Shown: positions 25,615-34,329, counted from the first letter of the stretch. The stretch is DNA of 64,000 nucleotides from RYN-230 sp963717125 (GCA_963717125.1 CAVQVG010000019.1:248001-312000); one strand, 5' to 3'. Made by a program: numbers and translations. The notes: a model not told the origin generated them from the letters alone.

Positions 25615-26376
25615 GTGGGGCGGCTGGACGGGAAGGTCGCGCTGATCACCGGCGGCGCGCGCGGCATGGGCAAATCGCACGTGCGGCACTTCGTGGCCGA
25701 GGGCGCCCGGGTCGTGTTCGGCGACGTGCTGGACGACAAGGGCCAAGCGGTGGCGGCCAAGCTGCCCGCGGGGACGTGCCGCTACGTGCACCACGACGTG
25801 ACCAGCGAGACCGAGTGGGTGGCGGCGGTGAGTACCGCGCTAAGTGCGTTCGGAAAGCTGGATGTGCTGGTGAACAACGCGGGGGTGCTGACGTTCGCGC
25901 CGATCGCGGACATGCCGCTGGCGGAGTTCCGGCGGGTGCTGGAGATCAACGCGGTGGGCTGCTGGCTGGGCATGAAGTCGGTCATCGAGCCGATGACGGC
26001 CGCGGGCGGCGGGTCGATCGTGAACATCTCCTCGGTCGAGGGGTTCACCGGCGCGGCCGGGCTGTCCGCCTACAGCGCCAGCAAATTCGCGGTGCGCGGG
26101 ATGACCAAGGCGGCCGCGCAGGAACTCGGCCGGCTGGGCATCCGGGTCAACTCGGTGCACCCGGGCGGGGTGCTGACCAGCATGACGCTGTCCCGGGCCG
26201 ACACGTTCGATCACGTCGACCCGGAGGCGCTGTTCAAGGCGATGCCCATCGCCCGGTTCGCCGAACCGGCCGAGATCTCCCGGCTGGTCATGTTCCTGGC
26301 CTCGGACGAGTCGTCCTACTCGACCGGCAGCGAGTTCACCGCCGACGGCGGGCTGCTGTCCGGCCCCGGTTACTAG
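25615..26376 (+). CDS. SDR, 20-beta-hydroxysteroid dehydrogenase-like (FabG3 type)
   Basis: 253 residues from GTG 25615, which has GGAGG 5 bases upstream; earlier GTG/TTG codons overlap the operator. Motifs: VALITGGARGMGKSHVRHF, VNNAGVL, INISSVEG with catalytic Ser, and AYSASKFAVRGMTK with Tyr/Lys. The pattern matches mycobacterial FabG3 (Rv2002), which acts on 20-keto or 3-keto steroids with NADH. The KstR2-type box and steroid cluster support a steroid substrate, but the true substrate is unknown. It is followed after 29 bases by a second SDR. Confidence 0.83.
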   Translation: MGRLDGKVALITGGARGMGKSHVRHFVAEGARVVFGDVLDDKGQAVAAKLPAGTCRYVHHDVTSETEWVAAVSTALSAFGKLDVLVNNAGVLTFAPIADMPLAEFRRVLEINAVGCWLGMKSVIEPMTAAGGGSIVNISSVEGFTGAAGLSAYSASKFAVRGMTKAAAQELGRLGIRVNSVHPGGVLTSMTLSRADTFDHVDPEALFKAMPIARFAEPAEISRLVMFLASDESSYSTGSEFTADGGLLSGPGY

Positions 26377-26405
26377 GGAGCAGGGTTGCTAGGGAGTTGG
26401 CCGCG

Positions 26406-27426
26406 ATGAACGACGCGCTCACGCTGGACGGCCGGGTGGCCATCGTCACCGGCGCGGGGAACGGGCTGGGCCGGGCCGAGGCGCGCGGGCTGGCCAGAGC
26501 CGGCGCCCGGCTCGTGCTGAACGACCTGGCCGAAGACGACCTGCGGGCGGCCGCCGAGGAGATCCGGGCCGACGGCGGGCAGGCGGTGGCCTGCTCGGGC
26601 GACATCGGCGACTGGCAGACCGGCCAGGACCTGGTGGCGGCCGCGCTCGGCAGCTACGGCCAGCTGGACATCCTGGTCAACAACGCCGGGCTGGTCCGGG
26701 ACCGGATGGTGTTCTCCATGTCCGCCGAGGAGTGGGACCTGGTCATCCGGGTGCACCTGCGTGGCCACTTCGTCACCACCCGGTTCGCGACCGCGCACTG
26801 GCGGGCCGCGAGCAAGCAGACGGGCGGCCCGGTCTACGCCCGGATCATCAACACCTCGTCGGAGGCGTTCCTGCTCGGCTCGCCGGGCCAGCCCAACTAC
26901 GCCGCGGCCAAGGCCGGGATCACCGCGCTCACCCTGTCCACCGCGCGGGGTTGTGCCCGCTACGGGGTGCGCGCCAACGCGATCTGCCCGCGCGGCCGGA
27001 CCGCGATGACCGCCGAGCTGATGGGCGAGGCACCCGCTGCGGGTGAGCTGGACCCGATGGCCCCGGAGCACGTCGCGCCGCTGGTCACCTACCTGGCCAG
27101 CCCAGCCGCGGCGACGATCAACGGCGAGGTGTTCGTGGTGCACGGCGGGGTCGCCGCGGTCATGGCGCCGCCGCGGATCCGGGCCACCGTCCAGGCCGCG
27201 GAGCACGGCTCGGCCGACGGGATGTGGTCGCTGCAGGCGGTGCACGACGCGCTGGGCCCGGTGTTCGCCGCTGCCGGGGCTGACGGGGCTGGGGCAGACG
27301 GGGCTGGGGCAGACGGGGCTGGGGCAGACGGGGCTGGGGCAGACGGAGCGGCGCCGGGCGGGCGCGGCCGGGTTCGCCTGCGAGGACACGATCGCACTGG
27401 CCAGCGAGACGATCGGATTCAGCTGA
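26406..27426 (+). CDS. hsd4A: SDR, Hsd4A-like hydroxysteroid/hydroxyacyl-CoA dehydrogenase, with repeat-driven frame change
   Basis: The N-terminal ~290 residues match Hsd4A (Rv3502c) as I recall it: GRVAIVTGAGNGLGRAEA, VNNAGLVRDRMVFSMSAEEW, NTSSEAFLLG, NYAAAKAGITALTLS, AICPRGRTAMTAEL. Hsd4A oxidises a 17-hydroxysteroid or the beta-hydroxyacyl-CoA of the sterol side chain. Four copies of a 15-bp repeat lie at 27282-27341. Beyond them the expected C-terminus (FACEDTIALASETIGFS) is in a different frame and stops at 27426, one base into the next ATG. As written, the N-terminal frame reads through into the flavin-binding gene, making a 492-residue fusion (26406-27884). Either a slippage variant or a sequencing indel. 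Confidence 0.75.
27282..27341. repeat. 15-bp tandem repeat x 4
   Basis: Perfect units GACGGGGCTGGGGCA lie at the junction where the SDR changes frame. The repeat length keeps frame, so an extra or missing single base nearby is needed to explain the shift. Confidence 0.92.
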
Positions 27427-27884
27427 TGAAGCAGCGCGACCAGGTGGCCATGACCGGCGCGGAGGTGGCCGCGCTGCTGGCGTCCTCGCGCAAGGTCCAG
27501 CTGGCCACGATCAACCCGGACGGCACGCCGCATCTGGTCACGATGTTCTTCGCGCTGATCGACGGGCAGATCGGGTTCTGGACCTACCGGACCTCGCAGA
27601 AGGCCCGCAACCTCGCTCGCGACCCGCGGCTGGCCTGCCTGGTCGAGGACGGCGAGGACTACTTCGAGCTGCGCGGCGTGCAGCTGACCGGCACGGTGCG
27701 CCGCATCGAGGACCAGGCGGGCGTGGTGGGCATCGGCCGCCGCATCGCAGCCGGGCTGGGCGGCGTGCCGGCCGACGCGCTGGATGACTACGTGGCGCAC
27801 GCCGCCCGCAAGCGGGTCGGCTTCATCGTCCAGCCGGAGCGCGTCGTCTCCTGGGACCACCGCAAGCTCATCGCCACCGGCTGA
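27426..27884 (+). CDS. PPOX-class (pyridoxamine oxidase-like / F420) flavin-binding protein
   Basis: 152 residues from ATG 27426, overlapping the SDR's expected stop (TGATG). The split-barrel motif is VQLATINPDGTPHLVTMFFAL, followed by FWTYRTSQKARNLARDPRLACLVE and YFELRGVQLTGTVRRI. Such small proteins bind FMN or F420 and act as oxidoreductases on diverse substrates. Position in a KstR2-controlled operon suggests reduction or oxidation of a steroid intermediate; this is inference. Confidence 0.82.
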   Translation: MKQRDQVAMTGAEVAALLASSRKVQLATINPDGTPHLVTMFFALIDGQIGFWTYRTSQKARNLARDPRLACLVEDGEDYFELRGVQLTGTVRRIEDQAGVVGIGRRIAAGLGGVPADALDDYVAHAARKRVGFIVQPERVVSWDHRKLIATG

Positions 27885-27921
27885 CCACAGACCCGACCGC
27901 GCGCCCAGCCCTCCGGATCCG

Positions 27922-27975
27922 CATCAGTGCGGTGCGTTGTGCCTCACGGGCGAGGCAAAATGCACCGCGCTGATG
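27922..27975. terminator. Two-level stem-loop between convergent genes (family 2, copy 1)
   Basis: Outer arms 27922-27935 and 27962-27975 (CATCAGTGCGGTGC / GCACCGCGCTGATG, one mismatch) enclose an inner stem TGCCTC/GAGGCA. It lies between the rightward gene ending at 27884 and the leftward gene ending at 28035, so a bidirectional terminator is likely. A close copy is at 55526-55575. Confidence 0.75.
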
Positions 27976-28034
27976 AAGGCGCGTGATTGGCTGGTGCCGC
28001 TGTGACCAGTGGGGCGGGGGCGGCCGGAACCCTG

Positions 28035-29543
28035 CTACATCATTTCGTCGGTGAAGGGGAGCAACACCGTTTTCAGCTCGGTGTAGGCCTCGATGGCGGG
28101 CTGGCCGCCTTCGCGGCCGAGGCCGGACTGCTGGAAGCCACCGAACGGGGCGTGCGGCTCCAGTTGGTAGCCGTTGATGCCGACGGTGCCGGCCCGGATG
28201 GCCTTGGTCAGCCGCATGGCCCGCTTGAGGTCGCTGGTCCACACCGTGGCGGCCAGGCCGTACTCGGTGTCGTTGGCGATCCGCAACGCCTCGTCCTCGT
28301 CGCTGAACGGGATCACCGACAGCACCGGGCCGAAGATCTCCTCGCGGGCGATGCTCATGTCGTTGGACACGTCGGTGAACACGGTGGGCGTGACGAAGTT
28401 GCCCTCGGCCAGGTCGCCGTCGCTGCGGGTGCCGCCGCAGACCAGCCGGGCCCCCTCGGCCTGCCCCTGCTCGATCAGCCCCAGCACCCGGTCCAGCTGC
28501 CGGGTGTTGATCAGCGGCGATGAGGTGACGGCCGGGTCGAACGGGTTGCCGTAGCTGACCATCCCGCCGATCATCTCGGCCATGGCCAGGAACTCGTCGG
28601 CCACGTCCCGGTGCACCAGGGCCCGGGTCTGCGCCAGGCAGACCTGGCCGGACAGGCCCATGGTCACCGTGCCCATGGTGATGGCCGCGGCCGTGCCCAC
28701 GTCGGCGTCGGCGAATACCAGGGCCGGGCTCTTGCCGCCCAGCTCCAGGCTGACCCGCTTGAACGTGCCCGCGGCCGCGATCATGATCCGGCGGCCCACC
28801 GCGCGGCTGCCGGTGAACGAGAGCTTGTCCACCATCGGGTGGTTGATCAGCGCGTCGCCGGTGGGCTCACCGGGGCCGGTGACCACGTTGAGCACCCCGG
28901 CAGGCAGGCCGGCCTCCTCGATCAGCCGGGCCAGCCGGAGCACCGCGAACGTGGCGTACTCCGACGGCTTGACCACCACGGTGCAGCCGGCCGCCAGGGC
29001 CGGGGCGAGCTTCTGCGCGGCCAGCATGAGCGGGGCGTTCCACGGGATCACCGCGCCGACCACGCCGACCGGCTCGCGCAGCGTCATGACGAGGTGATCG
29101 CCGCCCTGATAGGGCGGCAGCGTCTGGCCGGCCAGCTTGTCCACCCAGCCCGCGTGGTGGTCGAAGACGTCGGCCACGAAGGCCGGCGAGGTGGCGTAGA
29201 CCGAGCCGAAGGTGAGCGGCACGCTGTTGTCCAGCGCCTGCAACGCGAGCAGCTCGTCGCCGTGCTCCCGGACCAGGTCGGCGATGCGGCGCAGCACCCG
29301 GATCCGCTCGGTCGCCCGGGCCCGCGGCCAGGGCCCCTCGTCGAAGGCGCGGCGGGCCGCCCGCACCGCGCGGTCCACGTCCGCGGGGCCGGCGATGGGG
29401 AACCCGGCCACCTGCTCACCGGTGGCCGGGTGCCGGTGCTCCCAGGCCTGCCCATCCTGGGCCGCCGACCAGCTCCCGTCGATCAGCATGCGGCCGTCGC
29501 TGAGGCCGATTTCGTCGCGCTTCGGCTTGATGGATGCCACCAT
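28035..29543 (-). CDS. Aldehyde dehydrogenase family protein
   Basis: 502 residues, normal length. NAD-binding and active-site landmarks: VVGAVIPWNAPLMLAAQKLA, VVKPSEYA, LSFTGSRAVGRRI, the Glu general base in LELGGKSPALVF, the catalytic Cys in GLSGQVCLAQTR, and EEIFGPVLSVIPF. It oxidises an aldehyde to the acid with NAD(P)+. A perfect KstR-type box lies 15 bases before the ATG, so a side-chain aldehyde made by P450 and alcohol dehydrogenase steps is a reasonable substrate. It is transcribed alone. Confidence 0.9.
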   Translation of the reverse strand: MVASIKPKRDEIGLSDGRMLIDGSWSAAQDGQAWEHRHPATGEQVAGFPIAGPADVDRAVRAARRAFDEGPWPRARATERIRVLRRIADLVREHGDELLALQALDNSVPLTFGSVYATSPAFVADVFDHHAGWVDKLAGQTLPPYQGGDHLVMTLREPVGVVGAVIPWNAPLMLAAQKLAPALAAGCTVVVKPSEYATFAVLRLARLIEEAGLPAGVLNVVTGPGEPTGDALINHPMVDKLSFTGSRAVGRRIMIAAAGTFKRVSLELGGKSPALVFADADVGTAAAITMGTVTMGLSGQVCLAQTRALVHRDVADEFLAMAEMIGGMVSYGNPFDPAVTSSPLINTRQLDRVLGLIEQGQAEGARLVCGGTRSDGDLAEGNFVTPTVFTDVSNDMSIAREEIFGPVLSVIPFSDEDEALRIANDTEYGLAATVWTSDLKRAMRLTKAIRAGTVGINGYQLEPHAPFGGFQQSGLGREGGQPAIEAYTELKTVLLPFTDEMM

Positions 29544-29558
29544 TGGCCTGCCCCTTAG

Positions 29559-29572
29559 TAGAACACGTTCTA
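29559..29572. promoter_or_regulatory. KstR-type box, aldehyde dehydrogenase promoter
   Basis: TAGAACACGTTCTA matches TnnAACnnGTTnnA fully. It is 15 bases upstream of the ATG at 29543. Confidence 0.82.
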
Positions 29573-29586
29573 GTTCTGCGGCCAGA

Positions 29587-30375
29587 TTACACCGGGGGGT
29601 TGGTCACCGCCAGAAACGCTGGGCGTTCGCCGCCACCGTGTACCAGCAGGGCGGTACCGGTCAGGTAGGCCGCGGCCGGAGCGGCCAGGAACAGGCAGGC
29701 GGCCGCGACGTCGTCCGGGGTCGCCATCCGGCCCATCGGGATCGTGCCGCCTACCGCCGCCATCCCGGCCGCGTCGCCGTAGTGCGCGCCCGCCGCCTCG
29801 GTTCCGGTCGCCACCGGTCCCGGCAGCACGGTGTTCACCCGGACCTTGGGCGCCCACTCGACGGCCAGGGTGGCGGCCAGGTTGTGCAGGCCAGCCTTGG
29901 CCGCGCCGTAGGCCGCGGCGCCGGGCGAGGGCCGGGTGCCGCTGACGCTGCCGATCATGATGATCGCCCCGCCGCCGGGCTGGTCCTGCAGCACCGCGTT
30001 GGCCGCCTGCGCCACATGCAGCGGGGCGATCAGGTTGAGCTCGATGACCTTGGCGTGGAATCGGGGCGAGGCGGTGGCGGCGGCCGCCGGCGGGGCCCCG
30101 CCGGCGTTGCTGATCACCACGTCCAGGCGGCCGAACCGGTCGGCGGCGGCGCGGATCAGCCGCTGCGCCTGTTCGGCGTCCCGCACGTCGGCCTGGACGA
30201 AGGCCGCGCTGCGGCCGTCCACCGCGGGCAACTCAGCTGGGTCAGTCCGGCCGCAGACCAGCACGTCGGCACCGGCCGCGAGGAACGCCCGCGCGATGCC
30301 CGCGCCGATCCCCCGGGTGCCGCCGGTCACCACGACAGCCCGGCCCGCGCCATCGGCCTCGCGCATGAGGCTCAT
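29587..30375 (-). CDS. SDR family oxidoreductase of the ring C/D region
   Basis: 262 residues from ATG 30375; ATG 30366 and TTG 30396 are alternatives and no Shine-Dalgarno is seen. Motifs: VVVTGGTRGIGAGIARAF, VISNAGGAPPAAA, IMIGSVSG with Ser, AYGAAKAGLHNLA with Tyr/Lys. In Mycobacterium an SDR gene (Rv3549c) is divergent from echA20 in the same way, so this is its positional counterpart. It shares the KstR2-type box at 30392 with echA20. The reaction is not established. Confidence 0.83.
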   Translation of the reverse strand: MSLMREADGAGRAVVVTGGTRGIGAGIARAFLAAGADVLVCGRTDPAELPAVDGRSAAFVQADVRDAEQAQRLIRAAADRFGRLDVVISNAGGAPPAAAATASPRFHAKVIELNLIAPLHVAQAANAVLQDQPGGGAIIMIGSVSGTRPSPGAAAYGAAKAGLHNLAATLAVEWAPKVRVNTVLPGPVATGTEAAGAHYGDAAGMAAVGGTIPMGRMATPDDVAAACLFLAAPAAAYLTGTALLVHGGGERPAFLAVTNPPV

Positions 30376-30391
30376 GTTAGGTTGGCCACCA

Positions 30392-30405
30392 AGCAAGCGC
30401 TAGGT
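30392..30405. promoter_or_regulatory. KstR2-type box in the SDR/echA20 divergent promoter
   Basis: AGCAAGCGCTAGGT differs from AnCAAGnnCTTGnT at one position. It is 16 bases upstream of the leftward ATG 30375 and 41 bases upstream of the rightward ATG 30447. Confidence 0.72.
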
Positions 30406-30446
30406 AATGTCAGCACTGGCCCGGCAGCGCTGAAGGCGAGGTGGCG

Positions 30447-31190
30447 ATGGGCATCGAGCTGCGCAGCCAGCACGGCGTCGCCGAGGTGATCATCGACTTC
30501 CCGCCGGTCAACGCGCTGCCCGCGCGAGGCTGGTTCGAGCTGGCCGACGCCGTGACCGGGGCGGGCGCCGACCCCGCGACGCGGGCGGTGATCCTCGCTG
30601 CCGAGGGCCGCGGTTTCTGCGCCGGGGTGGACATCAAGGAGATGCAGCGCACCCCGGGGCACACCGCGCTGATCGACGCGAACCGCGGCTGCTACGCCGC
30701 GTTCGGCGCGGTCTACGACTGCGCCGTCCCGGTGATCGCCGCGGTGCACGGGTTCTGCCTGGGCGGCGGCGTGGGGCTGGCCGGCAACGCGGACATCGTG
30801 ATCGCGGCCGAGGACGCCACCTTCGGCCTGCCCGAGGTGGACCGGGGCGCGCTCGGCGCGGCCACGCACCTGTCCCGGCTGGTGCCGCAGCCGCTGATGC
30901 GGGCCATGGTGTACACGTGCCGGACGGTCACCGCGCCGCAACTGCTCAGCTTCGGCACCGTGCTCGACGTCGTGCCGAACGACAGGCTGCGCGCCGCGGC
31001 CCGCGACCTGGCCGGGCAGATCGCGGCCAAGGACCCGGCCGTGATCAGGCTGGCCAAGCAGTCGCTCAACGGCATCGACCCGGTGGACGTGCACCGGTCC
31101 TACCGGTACGAGCAGGGCTTCACGTTCCAGCTCAACCTGGCCGGCGTGGCGGACCAGGCCCGCCAGGCGTTCGTCGACGGCCAGCGGTGA
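30447..31190 (+). CDS. echA20: EchA20-type enoyl-CoA hydratase family ring-opening hydrolase
   Basis: 247 residues from ATG 30447, with GAGG upstream. Crotonase-fold oxyanion segments are AEGRGFCAGVDIKEMQR and GFCLGGGVGLAGNADIVIA. FGLPEVDRGALGAATHLSRL and EQGFTFQLNLAGVADQARQAF are close to the EchA20 (Rv3550) sequence I recall. EchA20 hydrolytically opens the remaining ring D of an indane-type CoA thioester late in steroid degradation. The next gene overlaps its stop (GTGA), followed by ipdB and ipdC in the known mycobacterial order. Confidence 0.9.
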   Translation: MGIELRSQHGVAEVIIDFPPVNALPARGWFELADAVTGAGADPATRAVILAAEGRGFCAGVDIKEMQRTPGHTALIDANRGCYAAFGAVYDCAVPVIAAVHGFCLGGGVGLAGNADIVIAAEDATFGLPEVDRGALGAATHLSRLVPQPLMRAMVYTCRTVTAPQLLSFGTVLDVVPNDRLRAAARDLAGQIAAKDPAVIRLAKQSLNGIDPVDVHRSYRYEQGFTFQLNLAGVADQARQAFVDGQR

Positions 31191-32053
31191 CGGTGCTGAC
31201 CGCCGACGAGGTCGTGGCCGAGCTGCGCTCCGGGATGACCATCGGGATCGGCGGCTGGGGGGCGCGGCGCAAGCCGATGGCGCTGGTCCGCGCGATCCTG
31301 CGGGCCAGCCTGACCGACCTGGAGATCGTCAGCTACGCCGGCCCTGACCTCGGCTTGCTGCTGGCCGCGGGCCGGGTCCGCCGGGTGGTCACCGGCTTCG
31401 CGTCGCTGGACAGCATCCCGCTCGAACCGCACTTCCGCCAGGCCAGGCAGAACGCCACCGTCGAGCTGGTCGAGCTCGACGAAGGAATGGTGCAGGTCGG
31501 GCTGCAAGCCGCCGCGCACCGGCTGCCGTTCCTGCCCATCCGGGCCGGCCTGGGCTCGGATGTGCTGCGGGTGAACCCGGGGCTGCGCACGGTGCGCTCG
31601 CCGTACCCGGACGGTGAGGAACTGGTCGCGATGCCGGCGCTCGGGCTGGACGCCGCCTTGGTCCATGTCAACCGCGCCGACACCACCGGAAACGCGCAGT
31701 ATCTGGGGCCCGACCCGTACTTCGATGACCTGTTCTGCCTGGCGGCCGACCGGGCGTTCGTCTCGTGTGAGGAGATCGTGCCGACCGGGCGGCTGCTGGA
31801 GTCCGGGCCGCCGCAGAGCCTGCTGATCAACCGGGCCATGGTGGCGGGCGTGGTGGCCGCCCCGCGCGGCGCGCACTTCACCAGCTGCGTCCCGGACTAC
31901 CCACGCGACGAGGCGTTCCAGGCTGAGTATGCCGCGTCGGCGGCCAGCCCGGAGGCCTGGCGGGACTTCCAGGACCGCTACCTGTCCGGCGACGAGGCCG
32001 GTTACCAGAAGGCCGTGCAGCAGTTCCATGACGAGAGAGCGGCAGCTTCGTGA
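31187..32053 (+). CDS. ipdA: CoA-transferase-like alpha subunit IpdA (ring C hydrolase)
   Basis: 288 residues from GTG 31187, overlapping echA20 by 4 bases. A class I CoA-transferase alpha fold begins LTADEVVAELRSGMTIGIGG then WGARRKPMALVRAIL. The acidic motif VELDEGMVQVGLQAAAHRLPF carries the Glu (about residue 99) corresponding to the catalytic Glu of IpdA. IpdAB is not a transferase but hydrolyses the last ring (ring C) of the CoA ester COCHEA-CoA. Order echA20-ipdA-ipdB-ipdC and overlaps support the call. Confidence 0.9.
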   Translation: MTVLTADEVVAELRSGMTIGIGGWGARRKPMALVRAILRASLTDLEIVSYAGPDLGLLLAAGRVRRVVTGFASLDSIPLEPHFRQARQNATVELVELDEGMVQVGLQAAAHRLPFLPIRAGLGSDVLRVNPGLRTVRSPYPDGEELVAMPALGLDAALVHVNRADTTGNAQYLGPDPYFDDLFCLAADRAFVSCEEIVPTGRLLESGPPQSLLINRAMVAGVVAAPRGAHFTSCVPDYPRDEAFQAEYAASAASPEAWRDFQDRYLSGDEAGYQKAVQQFHDERAAAS

Positions 32054-32790
32054 CCGACCCATCGCGGGCGGAAGTCTGCGTGGTGGCGTGCGCCGAGGCG
32101 TGGCGCGGCGACGGCGCCATCCTGGCCAGCCCGATGGGCCTCATCCCCAGCCTGGGCGCCCGGCTGGCCCGGCTCACCTTCACCCCCGACCTGCTGCTCA
32201 CCGACGGGGAGGCCTACCTGCTCGATGCGGAGCAGACGGTCGAGGGCTGGCTGCCGTACCGGTCGGTGTTCACCATGGTGGCGGCCTGCCGCCGGCACGC
32301 GATGATGGGCGCCAGTCAGCTCGACCGGTTCGGCAACCAGAACATCTCCTGCATCGGCGACTGGGCCCGCCCCAGAGCCCAGCTGCTCGGGGTGCGCGGC
32401 GCACCGGGCAACACCATCAACCACCCGGTCAGCTACTGGGTGCCCAGGCACTCCCCCCGGGCGTTCGTGCCGGCCGTGGACATGGTCAGCGGCGTCGGCT
32501 ACGACCGGGCGGCCCGCCTCGCGCCAGCCCAAGCCCGGTTCCATGAGCTGCGGGTGGTGGTGACCAACCTGGCCGTGCTGGACTTCGACACCCCGGACCA
32601 CGCGATGCGGCTGCGCTCGGTGCACCCCGGCGTCACCGCCGCCCAGGTCGCCGAGGCCACCGGCTTCCCGCTGGTCATCCCCGGCCAGGTGCCGGTCACC
32701 CGGGCGCCGACCGCCGCCGAGCTGACGCTGATCCGGGACCGGCTCGACCCGGACGCGCACCGCGACCGGGAGGTCCGGGCCACGCCATGA
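32050..32790 (+). CDS. ipdB: CoA-transferase-like beta subunit IpdB
   Basis: 246 residues from GTG 32050, overlapping ipdA. Recognisable segments are VACAEAWRGDGAILASPMGL, MMGASQLDRFGNQNISCIGD and GAPGNTINHPVSYWVPRHS, typical of the IpdB branch rather than true CoA-transferases. It pairs with IpdA to form the ring C hydrolase. Its stop overlaps the ipdC ATG. Confidence 0.9.
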   Translation: MTDPSRAEVCVVACAEAWRGDGAILASPMGLIPSLGARLARLTFTPDLLLTDGEAYLLDAEQTVEGWLPYRSVFTMVAACRRHAMMGASQLDRFGNQNISCIGDWARPRAQLLGVRGAPGNTINHPVSYWVPRHSPRAFVPAVDMVSGVGYDRAARLAPAQARFHELRVVVTNLAVLDFDTPDHAMRLRSVHPGVTAAQVAEATGFPLVIPGQVPVTRAPTAAELTLIRDRLDPDAHRDREVRATP

Positions 32791-33863
32791 TCCGCACGCC
32801 GCTGACCAGCCTGCTCGGCATCAGTGCCCCGGTCGTCCAGGCCGGCATGGGCTACGTGTCCGGCGCCGGGCTGGCCGCGGCCACCTCACGCGCGGGCGGC
32901 CTCGGTGTGATCGCGTCGGCCACGATGACCACCGATGAGCTACGCGCCGCCATCAAGGCGGTCAAGGACCGGACCGACCAGCCGTTCGCGGTCAACCTGC
33001 GCGCCGACGCGGCCGACGCGGCGGAGCGGATCGACCTGATCATCGCGGAGCACGTACCGGTGGCCTCGTTCGCGCGCGCGCCACGGCCGGAACTGATCGG
33101 CCGGCTGCGCGCGGCCGGGGTGATCACGATCGCGTCGGTCGGCGCGCGACGGCACGCGGAAAAAGTGGCCGCCTGGGGCATCGACGCGGTGATCGCGACC
33201 GGCGCCGAGGGTGGCGGGCACACCGGCGCCGTGCCGACCAGCCTGCTCATCCCCCAGGTGGTGGACGCGGTGCACGTCCCGGTGATCGCGGCGGGCGGGT
33301 TCTTCGACGGCCGCGGCCTGGCCGCCGCGCTCAGCTACGGCGCCGCCGGGATCGCGATGGGCACCCGGTTCCTGCTGACCAGCGACAGCCCGGTGGCCGA
33401 CCGGGTCAAGCAGCTGTACCTGGCCAGCGACGTGACCGGCACGGTGGTCACCACGCGGGTGGACGGGGTGCCGCACCGGGTGCTGCGCACCCCGCTGGTG
33501 CAGCGACTGGAGCAGGCCGGGCGGATGACCGGGCTGGCCCGGTCCGTGCGCAACGCGGCCGCGTTCCGCCGCCTGTCCGGGCTGAGCTGGTCCGAGCTGA
33601 TCCGGCAGGGCCGGGCCATGCGCCGCGACGCCGACCTGACCTGGGCGCAGGTGCTGATGGCGGCGAACACCCCGATGCTGCTCCGGGCGGCCATGGTGGA
33701 TGGCCGGCCCGACCTGGGCCTGATGTCCGCGGGCCAGGTCACCGGCCTGATCGCCGACCTGCCGTCGTGCGCCGAGCTGATCAGCCGGATCACCGCCGAA
33801 GCCGAGCAGGTCCTGACCCAGCTCCCCGCGCTCCTCACCCCGGATGACCAGCCGCGTGAATGA
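32787..33863 (+). CDS. ipdC: IpdC, nitronate-monooxygenase-fold flavoenzyme
   Basis: 358 residues from ATG 32787 (ATGA overlap). The TIM-barrel flavin fold shows APVVQAGMGYVSGAGLAAA, GAEGGGHTGAVPTSLLIPQV with the conserved His, and IAAGGFFDGRGLAAALSYGA then MGTRFL for phosphate binding. In steroid degraders IpdC acts on a HIP-derived CoA ester before ring C/D opening. It is the last gene of the echA20-ipdABC operon. Twin palindromes begin inside its final codons. Confidence 0.88.
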   Translation: MIRTPLTSLLGISAPVVQAGMGYVSGAGLAAATSRAGGLGVIASATMTTDELRAAIKAVKDRTDQPFAVNLRADAADAAERIDLIIAEHVPVASFARAPRPELIGRLRAAGVITIASVGARRHAEKVAAWGIDAVIATGAEGGGHTGAVPTSLLIPQVVDAVHVPVIAAGGFFDGRGLAAALSYGAAGIAMGTRFLLTSDSPVADRVKQLYLASDVTGTVVTTRVDGVPHRVLRTPLVQRLEQAGRMTGLARSVRNAAAFRRLSGLSWSELIRQGRAMRRDADLTWAQVLMAANTPMLLRAAMVDGRPDLGLMSAGQVTGLIADLPSCAELISRITAEAEQVLTQLPALLTPDDQPRE

Positions 33864-33902
33864 TGCATTCACGCAGTTCAGACTGCCTGAATGGTGCATT
33901 CA
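33856..33902. repeat. Twin palindromes at the ipdC 3' end
   Basis: GTGAATGATGCATTCAC (33856-33872) and TGAATGGTGCATTCA (33888-33902) are each palindromic around three bases and share TGAATGRTGCATTCACGCA as a direct repeat. No T run follows. Either a terminator pair or a protein-binding element. Confidence 0.65.
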
Positions 33903-33999
33903 CGCACTGCGGATCGGCCGTGCGAAATGGCTCGGCGCGTTTAGCGATCGACGGCTGGGTTAGCTGATACCCGTCCCCCGGCCTGCCCGGGCGGGCCGC

Positions 34000-34064
34000 G
34001 CGGCACCCACAGTCGTCCCGGGCAATGGCATCCCCTGACCATTGCCCGGGGCCGTGGGTGCCGC
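34000..34064. terminator. Large two-level stem-loop (family 3, copy 1)
   Basis: Outer arms 34000-34010 and 34054-34064 (GCGGCACCCAC/GTGGGTGCCGC) and inner arms 34017-34028 and 34039-34050 (CCCGGGCAATGG/CCATTGCCCGGG) are both perfect. It could terminate the ipd operon. The CCCGGGYAATGG core recurs at 34958. Confidence 0.72.
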
Positions 34065-34240
34065 CGCCGAGCCAGCGGCACCGTACGGTGGCACCGCGCA
34101 GGAGCTGGGCAGGATAGGCCTTCCGCGCCAATCATTCAATAGGCTGACCGCCATCATTTCCTGACCGACTGGCCATTATCGGCCATTACCAGCGTCAACC
34201 TCAGTTAAAGATCTTGATAGACGGCCACATCGGGAGCTCT

Positions 34241-34264
34241 CGGCCAGAAATTTCATTCTGGCCG
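34241..34264 (+). other. Hairpin in the likely leader of the secreted-protein gene
   Basis: Perfect 9-base arms CGGCCAGAA and TTCTGGCCG with a 6-base loop, 66 bases before the ATG at 34330. May be an operator or an mRNA structure; undecided. Confidence 0.5.
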
Positions 34265-34329
34265 GTTTGCGGATCGCTTCTGCGGCCAGTTCACGCTTCG
34301 TCCCAGAATCACCTGAGCGGGAGGTAAGT

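Larger units (their letters stand above)
33864..34329. other. Noncoding region with three hairpin elements upstream of a secreted-protein gene
   Basis: 466 bases with lower GC near 34180-34260. It contains the twin palindromes, the large stem-loop 34000-34064 and a small hairpin at 34241-34264. Open frames here are short and not protein-like. The promoter of the gene at 34330 should lie in 34100-34320. Confidence 0.6.

Noticed and set aside
25353..26405. Upstream extension of the second SDR frame
   Set aside because: Off-frame shadow of the kstR2 and first SDR genes; the real start is ATG 26406.
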